Below are positions 8,343-17,083 of a stretch of 64,000 bases of DNA, in pieces. Source of the DNA: CAYMZZ01 sp044463125 (lineage in GTDB: Bacteria > Bacteroidota > Bacteroidia > Chitinophagales > Chitinophagaceae); assembly GCA_044463125.1 (NCBI GenBank), contig JBIQMS010000024.1:1-64000 (forward strand). Reading direction: 5' to 3'. Position 1 is the stretch's first letter. Each line of letters opens with the position of its first letter. The notes beneath the pieces are model-generated. The model made no database searches, had not been told where the DNA came from, and worked only from the letters and a program-made list of their open reading frames with translations. A program made the translations under genes and the position numbers.

Positions 8343-11081
8343 TCAGCGATTCAGCACCCGCCAGCTCAGCATCCTGCCTTTTTCGTCGCGAATGCGGAGT
8401 GTGTATACGCCCGGGGCAAGATTGCCTGTTTGCGAAAGGCTCATGCTGTTGACACCAGCATAGGCTATTTGTTTTTCTTCTCTTACTCTGCGGCCACTAT
8501 TATCGAACAGCTCAATGGTTAATGCGCTGCTTTCCGTCAGCGAGACATCAAAGCGTAAATTATCGCGGAAGGGATTTACCACATGCAGAATTTCAAAGCT
8601 GGGCAGGCCGGGCTTCAACTGCAATACCTGTGAATGTTTTCTTTGCCTGTCGGCTGCATTGATCACCACCCGGTACCAGGCTTTTGCCCGCAATAGTTCC
8701 GGATCGGCGAAGCTGTAATAGTTGACCGTTGCGCCATTCTGAAGCCGGTTCACCGTACCAATCGCCTGGAAATTCATACCATCCACACTTTTTTCAATGA
8801 TATAGTACACGCCTTCTTCTTCACCTCCACTGCTCCAGTTGAGCTGGGCGTACCCATTCAGCAACTTTGCGTGAAAACTCAGGAGTTCTGTACTTAATAC
8901 CACACCACAATCCATCACACTCAAGCTGATGATACTAACACCATCCGTAACCTGGCAGGAGGCGCTGCTGAGGTTGTCGGAAGTGGTAGCCACAATTACA
9001 CGGTAGCGGTCGCCGCTATCCGAAACATTGGTGGCAGTGTGCGGAATGGTATAGGAAGTAATGTATTCGTATTCACCATTGCCATTAATGATGGGGCTGG
9101 CATTGCCCGGACTCCCCACATCACTCCAGGTTACCCCATTATCTGTACTTCGTTGCCAGATATAATGTGTATAGTTACCAAAGAAGGAACGTACGGTATC
9201 ATTAATGGTCAGTGAGTTGCCCTCACACACATTTGGGTTCAGCGAAGGGGAATAACTCATATTGGGCAGGCAGGTGGCAATGGAAATATCATCCATAGCC
9301 CAATCATTACCGCCTCCGCCCTGCGCATTGTTGCGGATGGCAAATGTGGCGCTCGTTTGGCTGGGTCCGGTACGGAAAAGGAATCCTTTTTTCACCCATC
9401 CACCTGTATCTATTCCCCCGGTATTGTACCGGTCAATTCCATCCAGCGAAAAAGTAAGGTTGGGCAATACACCCGGCTGCCTGGGCGAATAGGCCGCACC
9501 GGTAGAATCAATACCGCAGGTGGGACAAATATTTCTTAGCCAGGCAGAGAATTCATAATAGGTATTGGGACAAAGATTGGTGATAGTTTGCCGGTAAGTT
9601 TCAGAAGCCACATAATCGGCGTTTACCATCAGCATATAACCACTCGAGTCACTGGGTCCCGGGGGGATATTGCCTACTATATTGTTGGTGCCGGTATGGT
9701 CGCCATCAATATCCCAGTGACCGTTGAACATTCGGTAGTTACAGGAAAGTTCGGATGGCAATGGGGTAGGGCAGTTGGGTGTTCGTTCTGCCGTACGAAT
9801 GGTACCACTGCGGGGACTGATGTTATTTACGATGGCATATTGCCCATCGCCTACACCCTGAAAACTGGAAGAGGCCACGAATGTATAGTTAGGAATCGGG
9901 AAGCTGAGGTCAGTGCTTCTATTCAGGGTATTGCCTCCACCAAAGCTACCGCCAAATTCTTCGGCATTATTCACGCCTGTAGCGTTACTGCAAAGGCTGG
10001 CGGGCTCGCTGATCAAAATTTTGTAAGGGGTACCCGTGAGTTCAATATCGGTACCGCCCGCAGCCACAGTGCGGTAGATAAATTTACCGGCACCCAGCCG
10101 GATGGTATCGCCTGGACTGCCGGTAACCTGCACACGGAATGCTGTTGCAAACAACATGCCTCCTCCGCCCCGGGGACGGTGGTTGCCCGCGCCATTGGCT
10201 ATAGCACGGCCCGTGGCTCCGGTTAAGTCTGCTACAGAGTTGTTGGCAGGCGCTCCACCGGGGAAAGTGCCAAAGCCGAGGTTTATGCGCACATGGTATT
10301 CACCCGCCGGCGGACTACTCAGATAGGTAGCGGCATCATCATTTACATTGGGAGTGGCCGTAAATGAATAATAGGGTAAGCCTTCATTGGTGATCACCTG
10401 GATATAATCGGTGGGACCAGAAAGCATCTGAGTATGTGTTGGAACGCTATCGAGATAACGCATCTGGTAAATAGTACCAGCAGTATGGTTGATGGTCATG
10501 CGAATTTCCAGGATATCGCCCGGCTCCACTACGCCACCCGTGTTTTGTTTGGTGATGTTCACATAGCTGTTACCAAAGCGCTGGGCACCCGGCGTGGAAT
10601 ACACGCAAATATTGAATCCACCATTGGTAGTGGGGGCTGTGCCGCTGGACGAAAAGACACGAATATAATAAGTGGCGCCAACCGTAAGTCCGGTGGCATT
10701 TATAGTGTTACCCGTTACACACGAAATTGCAGTGAGTGATCCACAACTGCCACTGAGCAATTGCAAACGTCGGTTGGTGAAATTAGCTCCAAAGTCTGAA
10801 ATTTGAATATTGGTATTCGCGGATACCGCATCGAAGCGGAACCAGACATCGTAGCCGGAAGCGCCACCACAAGGAGCCGCTGGCGTGCCTGAACTGGTAG
10901 CAAATTCTACTGTAGCAGGTATTTTATTACAGGTAATATTGGGATTGGGTACAATGACGGTAGCATTGGCGCAATCATCATTGGCAGGCTGTGCCCAGGC
11001 TGTTGCTGTAAACAACACAAGTGTGCCAAGGGTGGCGGTTAGGTGGTTGATGCTGCCGTACCAGCAGACACGTAGTTTCAT
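8343..11081 (-). CDS. T9SS-secreted multidomain surface protein
   Basis: A 912-residue exported protein. The ATG at 11081 starts a signal peptide (hydrophobic run ending TATAWA just before QPANDDC). Then come an NDDCANA-type beta domain common in Bacteroidota secreted proteins (about residues 30-150), a DUF11-like region with EPGDILEIRMTINHTAG, and a MAM-like beta-sandwich ending NDWAMDDISIATC. An FnIII-like stretch LLSFHAKLLNGYAQLNWSSG follows, then a type A sorting domain (PFRDNLRFDVSL to GVYTLRIRDEKGRMLSWRV) that directs export and anchoring through the Por/T9SS machinery. The ligand is unknown; adhesion or polymer binding is plausible. It diverges from the next T9SS gene. Confidence 0.88.
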   Translation of the reverse strand: MKLRVCWYGSINHLTATLGTLVLFTATAWAQPANDDCANATVIVPNPNITCNKIPATVEFATSSGTPAAPCGGASGYDVWFRFDAVSANTNIQISDFGANFTNRRLQLLSGSCGSLTAISCVTGNTINATGLTVGATYYIRVFSSSGTAPTTNGGFNICVYSTPGAQRFGNSYVNITKQNTGGVVEPGDILEIRMTINHTAGTIYQMRYLDSVPTHTQMLSGPTDYIQVITNEGLPYYSFTATPNVNDDAATYLSSPPAGEYHVRINLGFGTFPGGAPANNSVADLTGATGRAIANGAGNHRPRGGGGMLFATAFRVQVTGSPGDTIRLGAGKFIYRTVAAGGTDIELTGTPYKILISEPASLCSNATGVNNAEEFGGSFGGGNTLNRSTDLSFPIPNYTFVASSSFQGVGDGQYAIVNNISPRSGTIRTAERTPNCPTPLPSELSCNYRMFNGHWDIDGDHTGTNNIVGNIPPGPSDSSGYMLMVNADYVASETYRQTITNLCPNTYYEFSAWLRNICPTCGIDSTGAAYSPRQPGVLPNLTFSLDGIDRYNTGGIDTGGWVKKGFLFRTGPSQTSATFAIRNNAQGGGGNDWAMDDISIATCLPNMSYSPSLNPNVCEGNSLTINDTVRSFFGNYTHYIWQRSTDNGVTWSDVGSPGNASPIINGNGEYEYITSYTIPHTATNVSDSGDRYRVIVATTSDNLSSASCQVTDGVSIISLSVMDCGVVLSTELLSFHAKLLNGYAQLNWSSGGEEEGVYYIIEKSVDGMNFQAIGTVNRLQNGATVNYYSFADPELLRAKAWYRVVINAADRQRKHSQVLQLKPGLPSFEILHVVNPFRDNLRFDVSLTESSALTIELFDNSGRRVREEKQIAYAGVNSMSLSQTGNLAPGVYTLRIRDEKGRMLSWRVLNR

Positions 11082-11256
11082 AAAGGTTATCGTTGATTTT
11101 CGCAGGATATACGGCGTAAACAAAGAAACGGACTTCCCAATTCAGCCGCAATAGGAGAATTCCTATTTCTGGCAAGGGGATTTCCTAATGATTATAGCGT
11201 ATTAACCCTTATGCAGATTTGAACATAAGATGATATTTTGTGGGTCAAATTCCAAT

Positions 11257-14001
11257 ATGATGAAAAAGCCGCTGATCCTCCTGGTAAGCATCGTATTGCT
11301 TGCTGGTGCCACCGAAGCCCAGCAGGTAGTTGCAGGCAGGATGAATGAATTATTTCTCCGAACCAATTTAGCTTCCGGATTGCAGGACCCCTGGGAAGTA
11401 ACTTATGGTCCGGATGACTCCCTTTGGATAACTGAAGCATCCGCAGGACGCAGTTCCGGTAATCCGCCTACTGTTATTTCCGGATCTGTGGGCTATACCG
11501 TTCGAAAGATTCATCCCGTAAATGGCGGCCAACGCACCATTCTAAACCTTGCTACTTTTACAGATCCTTCATCAACTTATCCTGATAAGTGGCGTAAGAA
11601 GTTTACACCGGGATTGCGTATCAATCCTCCTTCTTCATCGCCAACTTATCCCAGTTACCAGGGAGGGTTAATGGGCCTGGCCATTCACCCTGAGTTTATG
11701 ACCAACCCTGCCAGGCGTTTTGTGTACCTGGCTTATGGGCATCATTATATTACACCCACCACTACCTCGCCGCTGGTTACGCATTATAATGGCGAAACGG
11801 TGAATGGTAATTTATTTATTACCTGGCTGGTGCGGTTTACCTATGCCAATGGGCAGCTGGGGTCACCCGTTGCCATTTGCGATACTATTCGCGGAAGTAA
11901 TGACCATAACTCGGGCCGGCTGATCATTGCGCCGGAAGATGGTAATTACTATCTCTATTATGCCGTAGGCGACATGGGCGCGGGCCAGTTTGCGAACATC
12001 GATCGCATCATCAAAGCACAATGGCTCAACAGCTATGAAGGGAAGATATTGCGTTTTAACCTGGAAGAAGATGGCGACGCCGCGCAGGATAGTACCAATT
12101 ATAACCGATGGATTCCTAACGACAACCCCTACAATGCCACCCTCGGGGTGCAAAGCGCGGTATGGGCAGTGGGCATGCGTAACAACCAGGGATTCGCTTA
12201 TGACACTATCAACGGCGTGGGACGTTTGTATGGCTCTTCGCATGGGCCATTTAGCGATGATGAAGTAAACCTGCTTCAGCGTACCGGAAATTATGGCCAC
12301 CCACAGGTGATTGGCTATGCCGATGGCAACTACAACAATGCCAAAGCTGGCCCATCTAACAGTTCCCTTCCCCTGATAGTAAATGAGGTTAACAATTCCG
12401 ATACCACCACTAACTATGTGGATCCGGTATATTCCAATTACGATGCTCCGGCCGGCAATACCAGCACGCTTTGGAGCATTCAATATATTTATACCAACCA
12501 GTATTACAGTGGTCCACCCAGTCCCGGGAACGCACAAAACCGGAATGCCCACTGGCTTTCCGAAGGTTATTCGGGCCTGGGCCTTTATACCAGGGCGATG
12601 ATACCCGGGTGGAAAAATTCCTTCCTGTTAGGAAGCCTCAAGTGGGGGCGGGTAGTTCGCATGAAGCTGAATGGGGACGGTACCGACGTGGTGCCGACAG
12701 CAGGCGGCGATACCATAAGCTACTTCGGTAGTACGAATCGTTTTCGTGATGTGGCCGTATCGCCCGATGGCAAAACCATTTTTGTGGTAATGGACCGGAG
12801 CTCCACCACATCGGGTCCCAGCGCCAACGATCCCATTGTGCCAGCCTGTGCGGGTTGTGTACAACGCTATGAGTTTTTGGGCTATCAATCGGATGGTAAC
12901 GGCAAAAGCAGAATTCCCACCGCAATTGACATAAGCAGCGGTACCCCCGGCGCCTTTACCGACGGAACCTCTGTTACCATAAATGCCGCCAACAACAATA
13001 CCAATAACTGGGTTCCCATTACAGGACCGGATGGAAATATCATCGCGGAAATTCATGCCAATGGCCAGGACCTGGGAGCTATCAGTACCCGGTTCTATGT
13101 GCACAATGGGCCCATTCGAATTTCAACAGGCGGGCAGCGCTACCTGGATCGCAACATCACGATAACGCCGGCCACGCAACCCGCATCGCCGGTTCAAATA
13201 CGACTTTACCTGAGTGCCGCTGAATTCAATGCCCTGGATGCCGATGCATCGAGCGGGGTGAGTAGCATTTCCGATCTCCGGATTCTGAAGAACGATGATC
13301 CGGCTTCCAATGCGGTACAGTCCCTCACTACGTTGATTGCCCCTGATTATGCGGAAGCACATGGCGGTGGTAAATACGTATTGCAGGCCAGCATTGACGG
13401 ATTCAGTTCTTTTTATATCGGCAGCAGCAACCTTACCTTACCAGTACAATTGATTAGTTTCAGAGCCAGTTTGGAAACCGCACGTGTGCGACTCGATTGG
13501 GAAACCCTGCGTGAGGAAGGACTGGCCAGTTATGAAGTGGAACGTAGCGAGAATGGTCGCGACTTCACCGCCATTAAATGGATAGCACCCGTAGGAGATC
13601 CCAACAGCCGCCACAATTACGAATGGGGTGATAGCAGCTACCTGCTTGTCAATAGCCCGATAATTTATTATCGCCTGCGAATTACCGACCTGGATGGTAG
13701 CGTGAAATATTCACCCATTGTTAGCATTGCATTACCAGGATCAAAGGGTCGCGTTCGGATAGTGCCTAATCCTGTGATAGGTACCAGCTCTGTGAAATTG
13801 CTCGTGGAAGCGCCTGAGCAGGCCGAGGCAGTATGGTTACTTGCAGATAGCCAGGGTAGAATCTGGAATCGGGGCAAACTGCAATTGCAGGCTGGTCAGA
13901 ATACTGTGCCTTTGGAAACAGGCGCCCTGCCGGCTGGTATGTATTACCTGCACCTGGCGACAGATCAGTTTGTGGAAAAGCTGAAACTGCAAAAACTATA
14001 A
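11257..14001 (+). CDS. Secreted glucose/sorbosone dehydrogenase-like protein with T9SS tail
   Basis: A 914-residue exported protein. Signal peptide KKPLILLVSIVLLAGATEA follows a double ATG at 11257/11260. The central region looks like the GSDH six-bladed propeller that may bind PQQ: DPWEVTYGPDDSLWITE near the start, GLMGLAIHPEF, NDHNSGRLIIAPEDGNYY, and later VWAVGMRNNQGFAYD. An FnIII-like linker (VQLISFRASLETARVRLDWE) leads to a T9SS sorting domain (VRIVPNPVIG to GMYYLHLATD). It may oxidise aldose sugars outside the cell, but substrate and cofactor are inferred from the fold. A very strong hairpin terminator follows directly. Confidence 0.86.
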   Translation: MMKKPLILLVSIVLLAGATEAQQVVAGRMNELFLRTNLASGLQDPWEVTYGPDDSLWITEASAGRSSGNPPTVISGSVGYTVRKIHPVNGGQRTILNLATFTDPSSTYPDKWRKKFTPGLRINPPSSSPTYPSYQGGLMGLAIHPEFMTNPARRFVYLAYGHHYITPTTTSPLVTHYNGETVNGNLFITWLVRFTYANGQLGSPVAICDTIRGSNDHNSGRLIIAPEDGNYYLYYAVGDMGAGQFANIDRIIKAQWLNSYEGKILRFNLEEDGDAAQDSTNYNRWIPNDNPYNATLGVQSAVWAVGMRNNQGFAYDTINGVGRLYGSSHGPFSDDEVNLLQRTGNYGHPQVIGYADGNYNNAKAGPSNSSLPLIVNEVNNSDTTTNYVDPVYSNYDAPAGNTSTLWSIQYIYTNQYYSGPPSPGNAQNRNAHWLSEGYSGLGLYTRAMIPGWKNSFLLGSLKWGRVVRMKLNGDGTDVVPTAGGDTISYFGSTNRFRDVAVSPDGKTIFVVMDRSSTTSGPSANDPIVPACAGCVQRYEFLGYQSDGNGKSRIPTAIDISSGTPGAFTDGTSVTINAANNNTNNWVPITGPDGNIIAEIHANGQDLGAISTRFYVHNGPIRISTGGQRYLDRNITITPATQPASPVQIRLYLSAAEFNALDADASSGVSSISDLRILKNDDPASNAVQSLTTLIAPDYAEAHGGGKYVLQASIDGFSSFYIGSSNLTLPVQLISFRASLETARVRLDWETLREEGLASYEVERSENGRDFTAIKWIAPVGDPNSRHNYEWGDSSYLLVNSPIIYYRLRITDLDGSVKYSPIVSIALPGSKGRVRIVPNPVIGTSSVKLLVEAPEQAEAVWLLADSQGRIWNRGKLQLQAGQNTVPLETGALPAGMYYLHLATDQFVEKLKLQKL

Positions 14002-14002
14002 T

Positions 14003-14064
14003 TCTTCTTTATCCAATAAAAAAAGGACGCCGCATGGCGTCCTTTTTTTATTGGATAAAGAAGA
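14003..14064. terminator. Perfect 29-bp hairpin, bidirectional intrinsic terminator
   Basis: Arms 14003-14031 and 14036-14064 are exactly complementary around the loop GCAT. The core is a run of A, GGACGCC, GCAT, GGCGTCC and a run of T, so it can terminate transcription on both strands. It begins 2 bases after the stop of the dehydrogenase-like gene. Confidence 0.92.
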
Positions 14065-14432
14065 TGAGGGGTAGGGGGGATGATTTTCATGTAGTCATTG
14101 GAGCTTTTTTGTAGAGACTTACTGTTCATTCATGCTGCTATTCCGTTGATTCCTGCATTTTGGCGAATCCTTCTTCGTAATTACTCCAATAGTTTTTAAG
14201 TGAATCTACTTATTATGGCTTGAAAGATTACGATATGATTGTATTTCTAAGGGTTATTACTAATATTCGCATTGTGAAAAACCAAGTTAAAATTAATCGT
14301 CCTGTGTAAATTACTCGCACTGTAGGCATAAGGGTCATTCAGTTCCGCTAATTCCTTTATGCACTTCTGCGGCAATTTTCCAGGCATCCTAATCCATATC
14401 AACCGAAAAGCCATCCATCCAAAACCTGTGAC
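14065..14432. other. Non-coding gap with no recognised element
   Basis: About 370 AT-rich bases between the terminator and the GEVED-protein gene. I see no convincing -7 box, repeat or small gene here; it presumably holds the promoter of the downstream gene. Open frames on the opposite strand lack any protein-like features. Confidence 0.5.
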
Positions 14433-17021
14433 ATGAAACATCTGTACCTTCTCCTGCTTGCAGTGGGACTGCTCAACGAGGCATCGCTGCAGGCCCAATG
14501 TACGAACCACACACTCGACTGGGATTATCGTGAATATTTTGCACGTACCACCGGCACAATCAGAACTTATGTAAGCCTGAGTCAGTCGCAAAATCAGTAT
14601 TTCGCCTTTGGCGCTAATAAGCTGACGATCACCCACAATTACACTGCAAATACCGCAGTTAATGGGGATGTAACCACGCATACGGCTGACGCAGGATCCT
14701 TTGGCAATGGCGCCGATGTGCATTTTATTGGAAATGGCGAAGTCGGATTTACCTTTCAAACTGCAGTTACCAATCTTCAGTTTTCGCTTTACGATATTGA
14801 CCGTTCGCAAAGAGTGCAATTTGAAGCATGGGACGGAGCTACCCAACGAAATATTACTCTTGCAACCGTTTCAGGGTCGGTGTTAACCATTTCCAACAAC
14901 AATAGTCCTAATGCACGTGTGGATGCAAGCAGTACCACGGTATCGAATAGCAGTACGGACGGAACAGTCAATGTTAGTATCGCCGGGCCGATTACATCGG
15001 TTACAATAACAGTAAGTAATTCTCAAACCTGTAGCAGTTCCTGTGGTGGCGGGGGTAATGAGGACGGCTCTTACTTTATTTCTGATATTACAGCCTGCTC
15101 CAATGGCAGCTTTCCTAACAATTACCATTCCGTAAGTCAACCCTTTACCGGTATGCCCGGTTATATGCTTACGGTAGTAGATAATAAGTTTTATTATTTT
15201 GATCCGGTATCGGGTGTGGCCAAGTTTATTTTCCAGGACAACACGCACTCGAATATGAACTCCCTGGCATATGATGCGGTAAACCGCCTTATTTACTATA
15301 CATACAGTCTTTCGGGCAGCCCTGGTGTAAACGCTAATGAAAAGGCTCTGCGTCGCTATGACCTTAATATGGATACATTTGGTGTTGTTCTCAACAATGT
15401 GAATGACCTGGGAATCCCCACATTTGGTCAGGGTGTGGAGTCTGGGGCGGCAGCGTTTTACGATGGAAATTTGTATTGGGGAATAGAAGGGCATTCCAAC
15501 ACGGCCGTTGAGTCGATTATATATCGCGTTGAGCTGAATGCATCGCAGTTTCCGATTGGTTTCAGTCAGGTGTATGCACAGGACGTTCGACTTCCACCCA
15601 GCACAAGCCGCCAGCACGACTGGGCCGACTTTACACTGAATGATGGTATCCTGTACGATTTTGATGGAGGCGTGGCCAATAGTCCCACGGCTCAGAACGC
15701 CAATTTCTTCCACCAAAACCTCCTGACAGGTGCGGTTACTGCCTATACACCACAGGTGGGTGTGGTGCCCAAGCAGGCGAGCATCAACTGGCAGGGCGAT
15801 ATGTTTAATATTGGAGCGCCTGCGGCAGGTGATCCCGGTCAGGCTACTCTATACAATGGCACCGATGGAGAAGGTTCGCCTGTGGTTATCACCCATTATG
15901 GCGTGCCCCTGGTGGGTAGTTGGGGCGATGCGGCTGAGGCATTCCGACCGCTTTGCGATTTTGGTGATGCGCCAGCCAGTTATGACCCGGATGCGTGGTC
16001 GCCAGCCGTGAACGAGCGTGATACGGCGCTACGTATCGGCAGCAATGTGGATATTGAATGGCTGACCCGCGGTCAGTCGGCCGCTGCCGATCTCGACAAC
16101 TTCGATGATGGCATAGCCACCGTTACCATATTCAGCAACCTTTACAGCACTTACCAGGTGCAGGTTGATGTGTACAACAACACATCTGGTGATGCTACCC
16201 TGATGGGCTGGCTCGACTGGAATGGCAATGGCGTTTTCGATGCAGGAGAAGCATCTATCGCCCAAACCATAAGTCCACTGGCGGGAACCCAACAGGTTTA
16301 TCTTTCCTGGACGGGTATCAGTTCCACACTGAATACGGGTGATATCACTTATCTGCGTATCCGTCTCACTTCAGCCGTTAATGGTATGGACGCAGACGAT
16401 GCAACAGGCTGGTTTGGCGATGGTGAAACGGAGGATTATCCAGTAAGTGTACAGAATATCGTATTGCCCGTAAACCTGCTCAGCTTTGAGGCAAAGGCCA
16501 TCAATAACCAATCGGTACAGCTCAACTGGAAGGCCATCAGTGATGAAGCTTTTGATGGTTATGCTATAGAACGCAGCCGCGATGGAAATAGTTGGAGCCA
16601 GATTGGATATGTATCCGCTACTGGCAGCCATTCTATCCAGTCTTATGTATATGTTGATCAAAACCCATACAAGGGAATTTCACACTACCGCCTGCGTTTG
16701 CGCGAGAAAAATGCAGCGGAGCGCATCAGCGATATCCGTCAGGTGAAAATTGCCGATGCAAGGGTTAAGTTTAGCATCACTCCCAACCCGGCTACCACCC
16801 AGGTGAGTATGTTGTTGACAGCTACCCGCCCCGGTACCCGTGCCAGCATCCGTGTTATCAATAGCAATGGCAGCACATTATATACGCAAACCGTAACGCT
16901 GCGAGAAGGTAGTTCTACGATCAGCCTGCCCCTGGCTACGGAATGGCCAGCCGGAACTTACCTTGTGGTTGTTGCGACCGATGAGGGAATTGAATCAGAA
17001 AAACTGCTGATTAATCGTTAA
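14433..17021 (+). CDS. T9SS-secreted GEVED-domain protein
   Basis: An 862-residue exported protein. Signal peptide LYLLLLAVGLLNEASLQA ends before QCTNHTLDW. The first 230 residues resemble a carbohydrate-binding-like beta-sandwich with CxxC-rich GGGGNEDGSYFISDI. A middle section (about 235-500) has propeller-like repeats such as GMPGYMLTVVDNKFYYFD. A GEVED domain follows: FGDAPASYDPDAW, GWLDWNGNGVFDAGEA, DDATGWFGDGETEDYPVSV. Then an FnIII-like linker and a type A T9SS sorting domain ending YLVVVATDEGIESEKLLI. Likely cell-surface or released; function unknown. It is followed by the M14 peptidase gene after 62 bases. Confidence 0.86.
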   Translation: MKHLYLLLLAVGLLNEASLQAQCTNHTLDWDYREYFARTTGTIRTYVSLSQSQNQYFAFGANKLTITHNYTANTAVNGDVTTHTADAGSFGNGADVHFIGNGEVGFTFQTAVTNLQFSLYDIDRSQRVQFEAWDGATQRNITLATVSGSVLTISNNNSPNARVDASSTTVSNSSTDGTVNVSIAGPITSVTITVSNSQTCSSSCGGGGNEDGSYFISDITACSNGSFPNNYHSVSQPFTGMPGYMLTVVDNKFYYFDPVSGVAKFIFQDNTHSNMNSLAYDAVNRLIYYTYSLSGSPGVNANEKALRRYDLNMDTFGVVLNNVNDLGIPTFGQGVESGAAAFYDGNLYWGIEGHSNTAVESIIYRVELNASQFPIGFSQVYAQDVRLPPSTSRQHDWADFTLNDGILYDFDGGVANSPTAQNANFFHQNLLTGAVTAYTPQVGVVPKQASINWQGDMFNIGAPAAGDPGQATLYNGTDGEGSPVVITHYGVPLVGSWGDAAEAFRPLCDFGDAPASYDPDAWSPAVNERDTALRIGSNVDIEWLTRGQSAAADLDNFDDGIATVTIFSNLYSTYQVQVDVYNNTSGDATLMGWLDWNGNGVFDAGEASIAQTISPLAGTQQVYLSWTGISSTLNTGDITYLRIRLTSAVNGMDADDATGWFGDGETEDYPVSVQNIVLPVNLLSFEAKAINNQSVQLNWKAISDEAFDGYAIERSRDGNSWSQIGYVSATGSHSIQSYVYVDQNPYKGISHYRLRLREKNAAERISDIRQVKIADARVKFSITPNPATTQVSMLLTATRPGTRASIRVINSNGSTLYTQTVTLREGSSTISLPLATEWPAGTYLVVVATDEGIESEKLLINR

Positions 17022-17083
17022 TAGAATCGCGTTTTTGTCAATTTTAGAATAAATCCAATCCACCAGAAGAAATTCGACAATCT

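Noticed and set aside
14247..14846. 199-codon minus-strand frame before and inside the GEVED gene
   Set aside because: Overlaps the signal peptide and first domain of the real gene; no family features.
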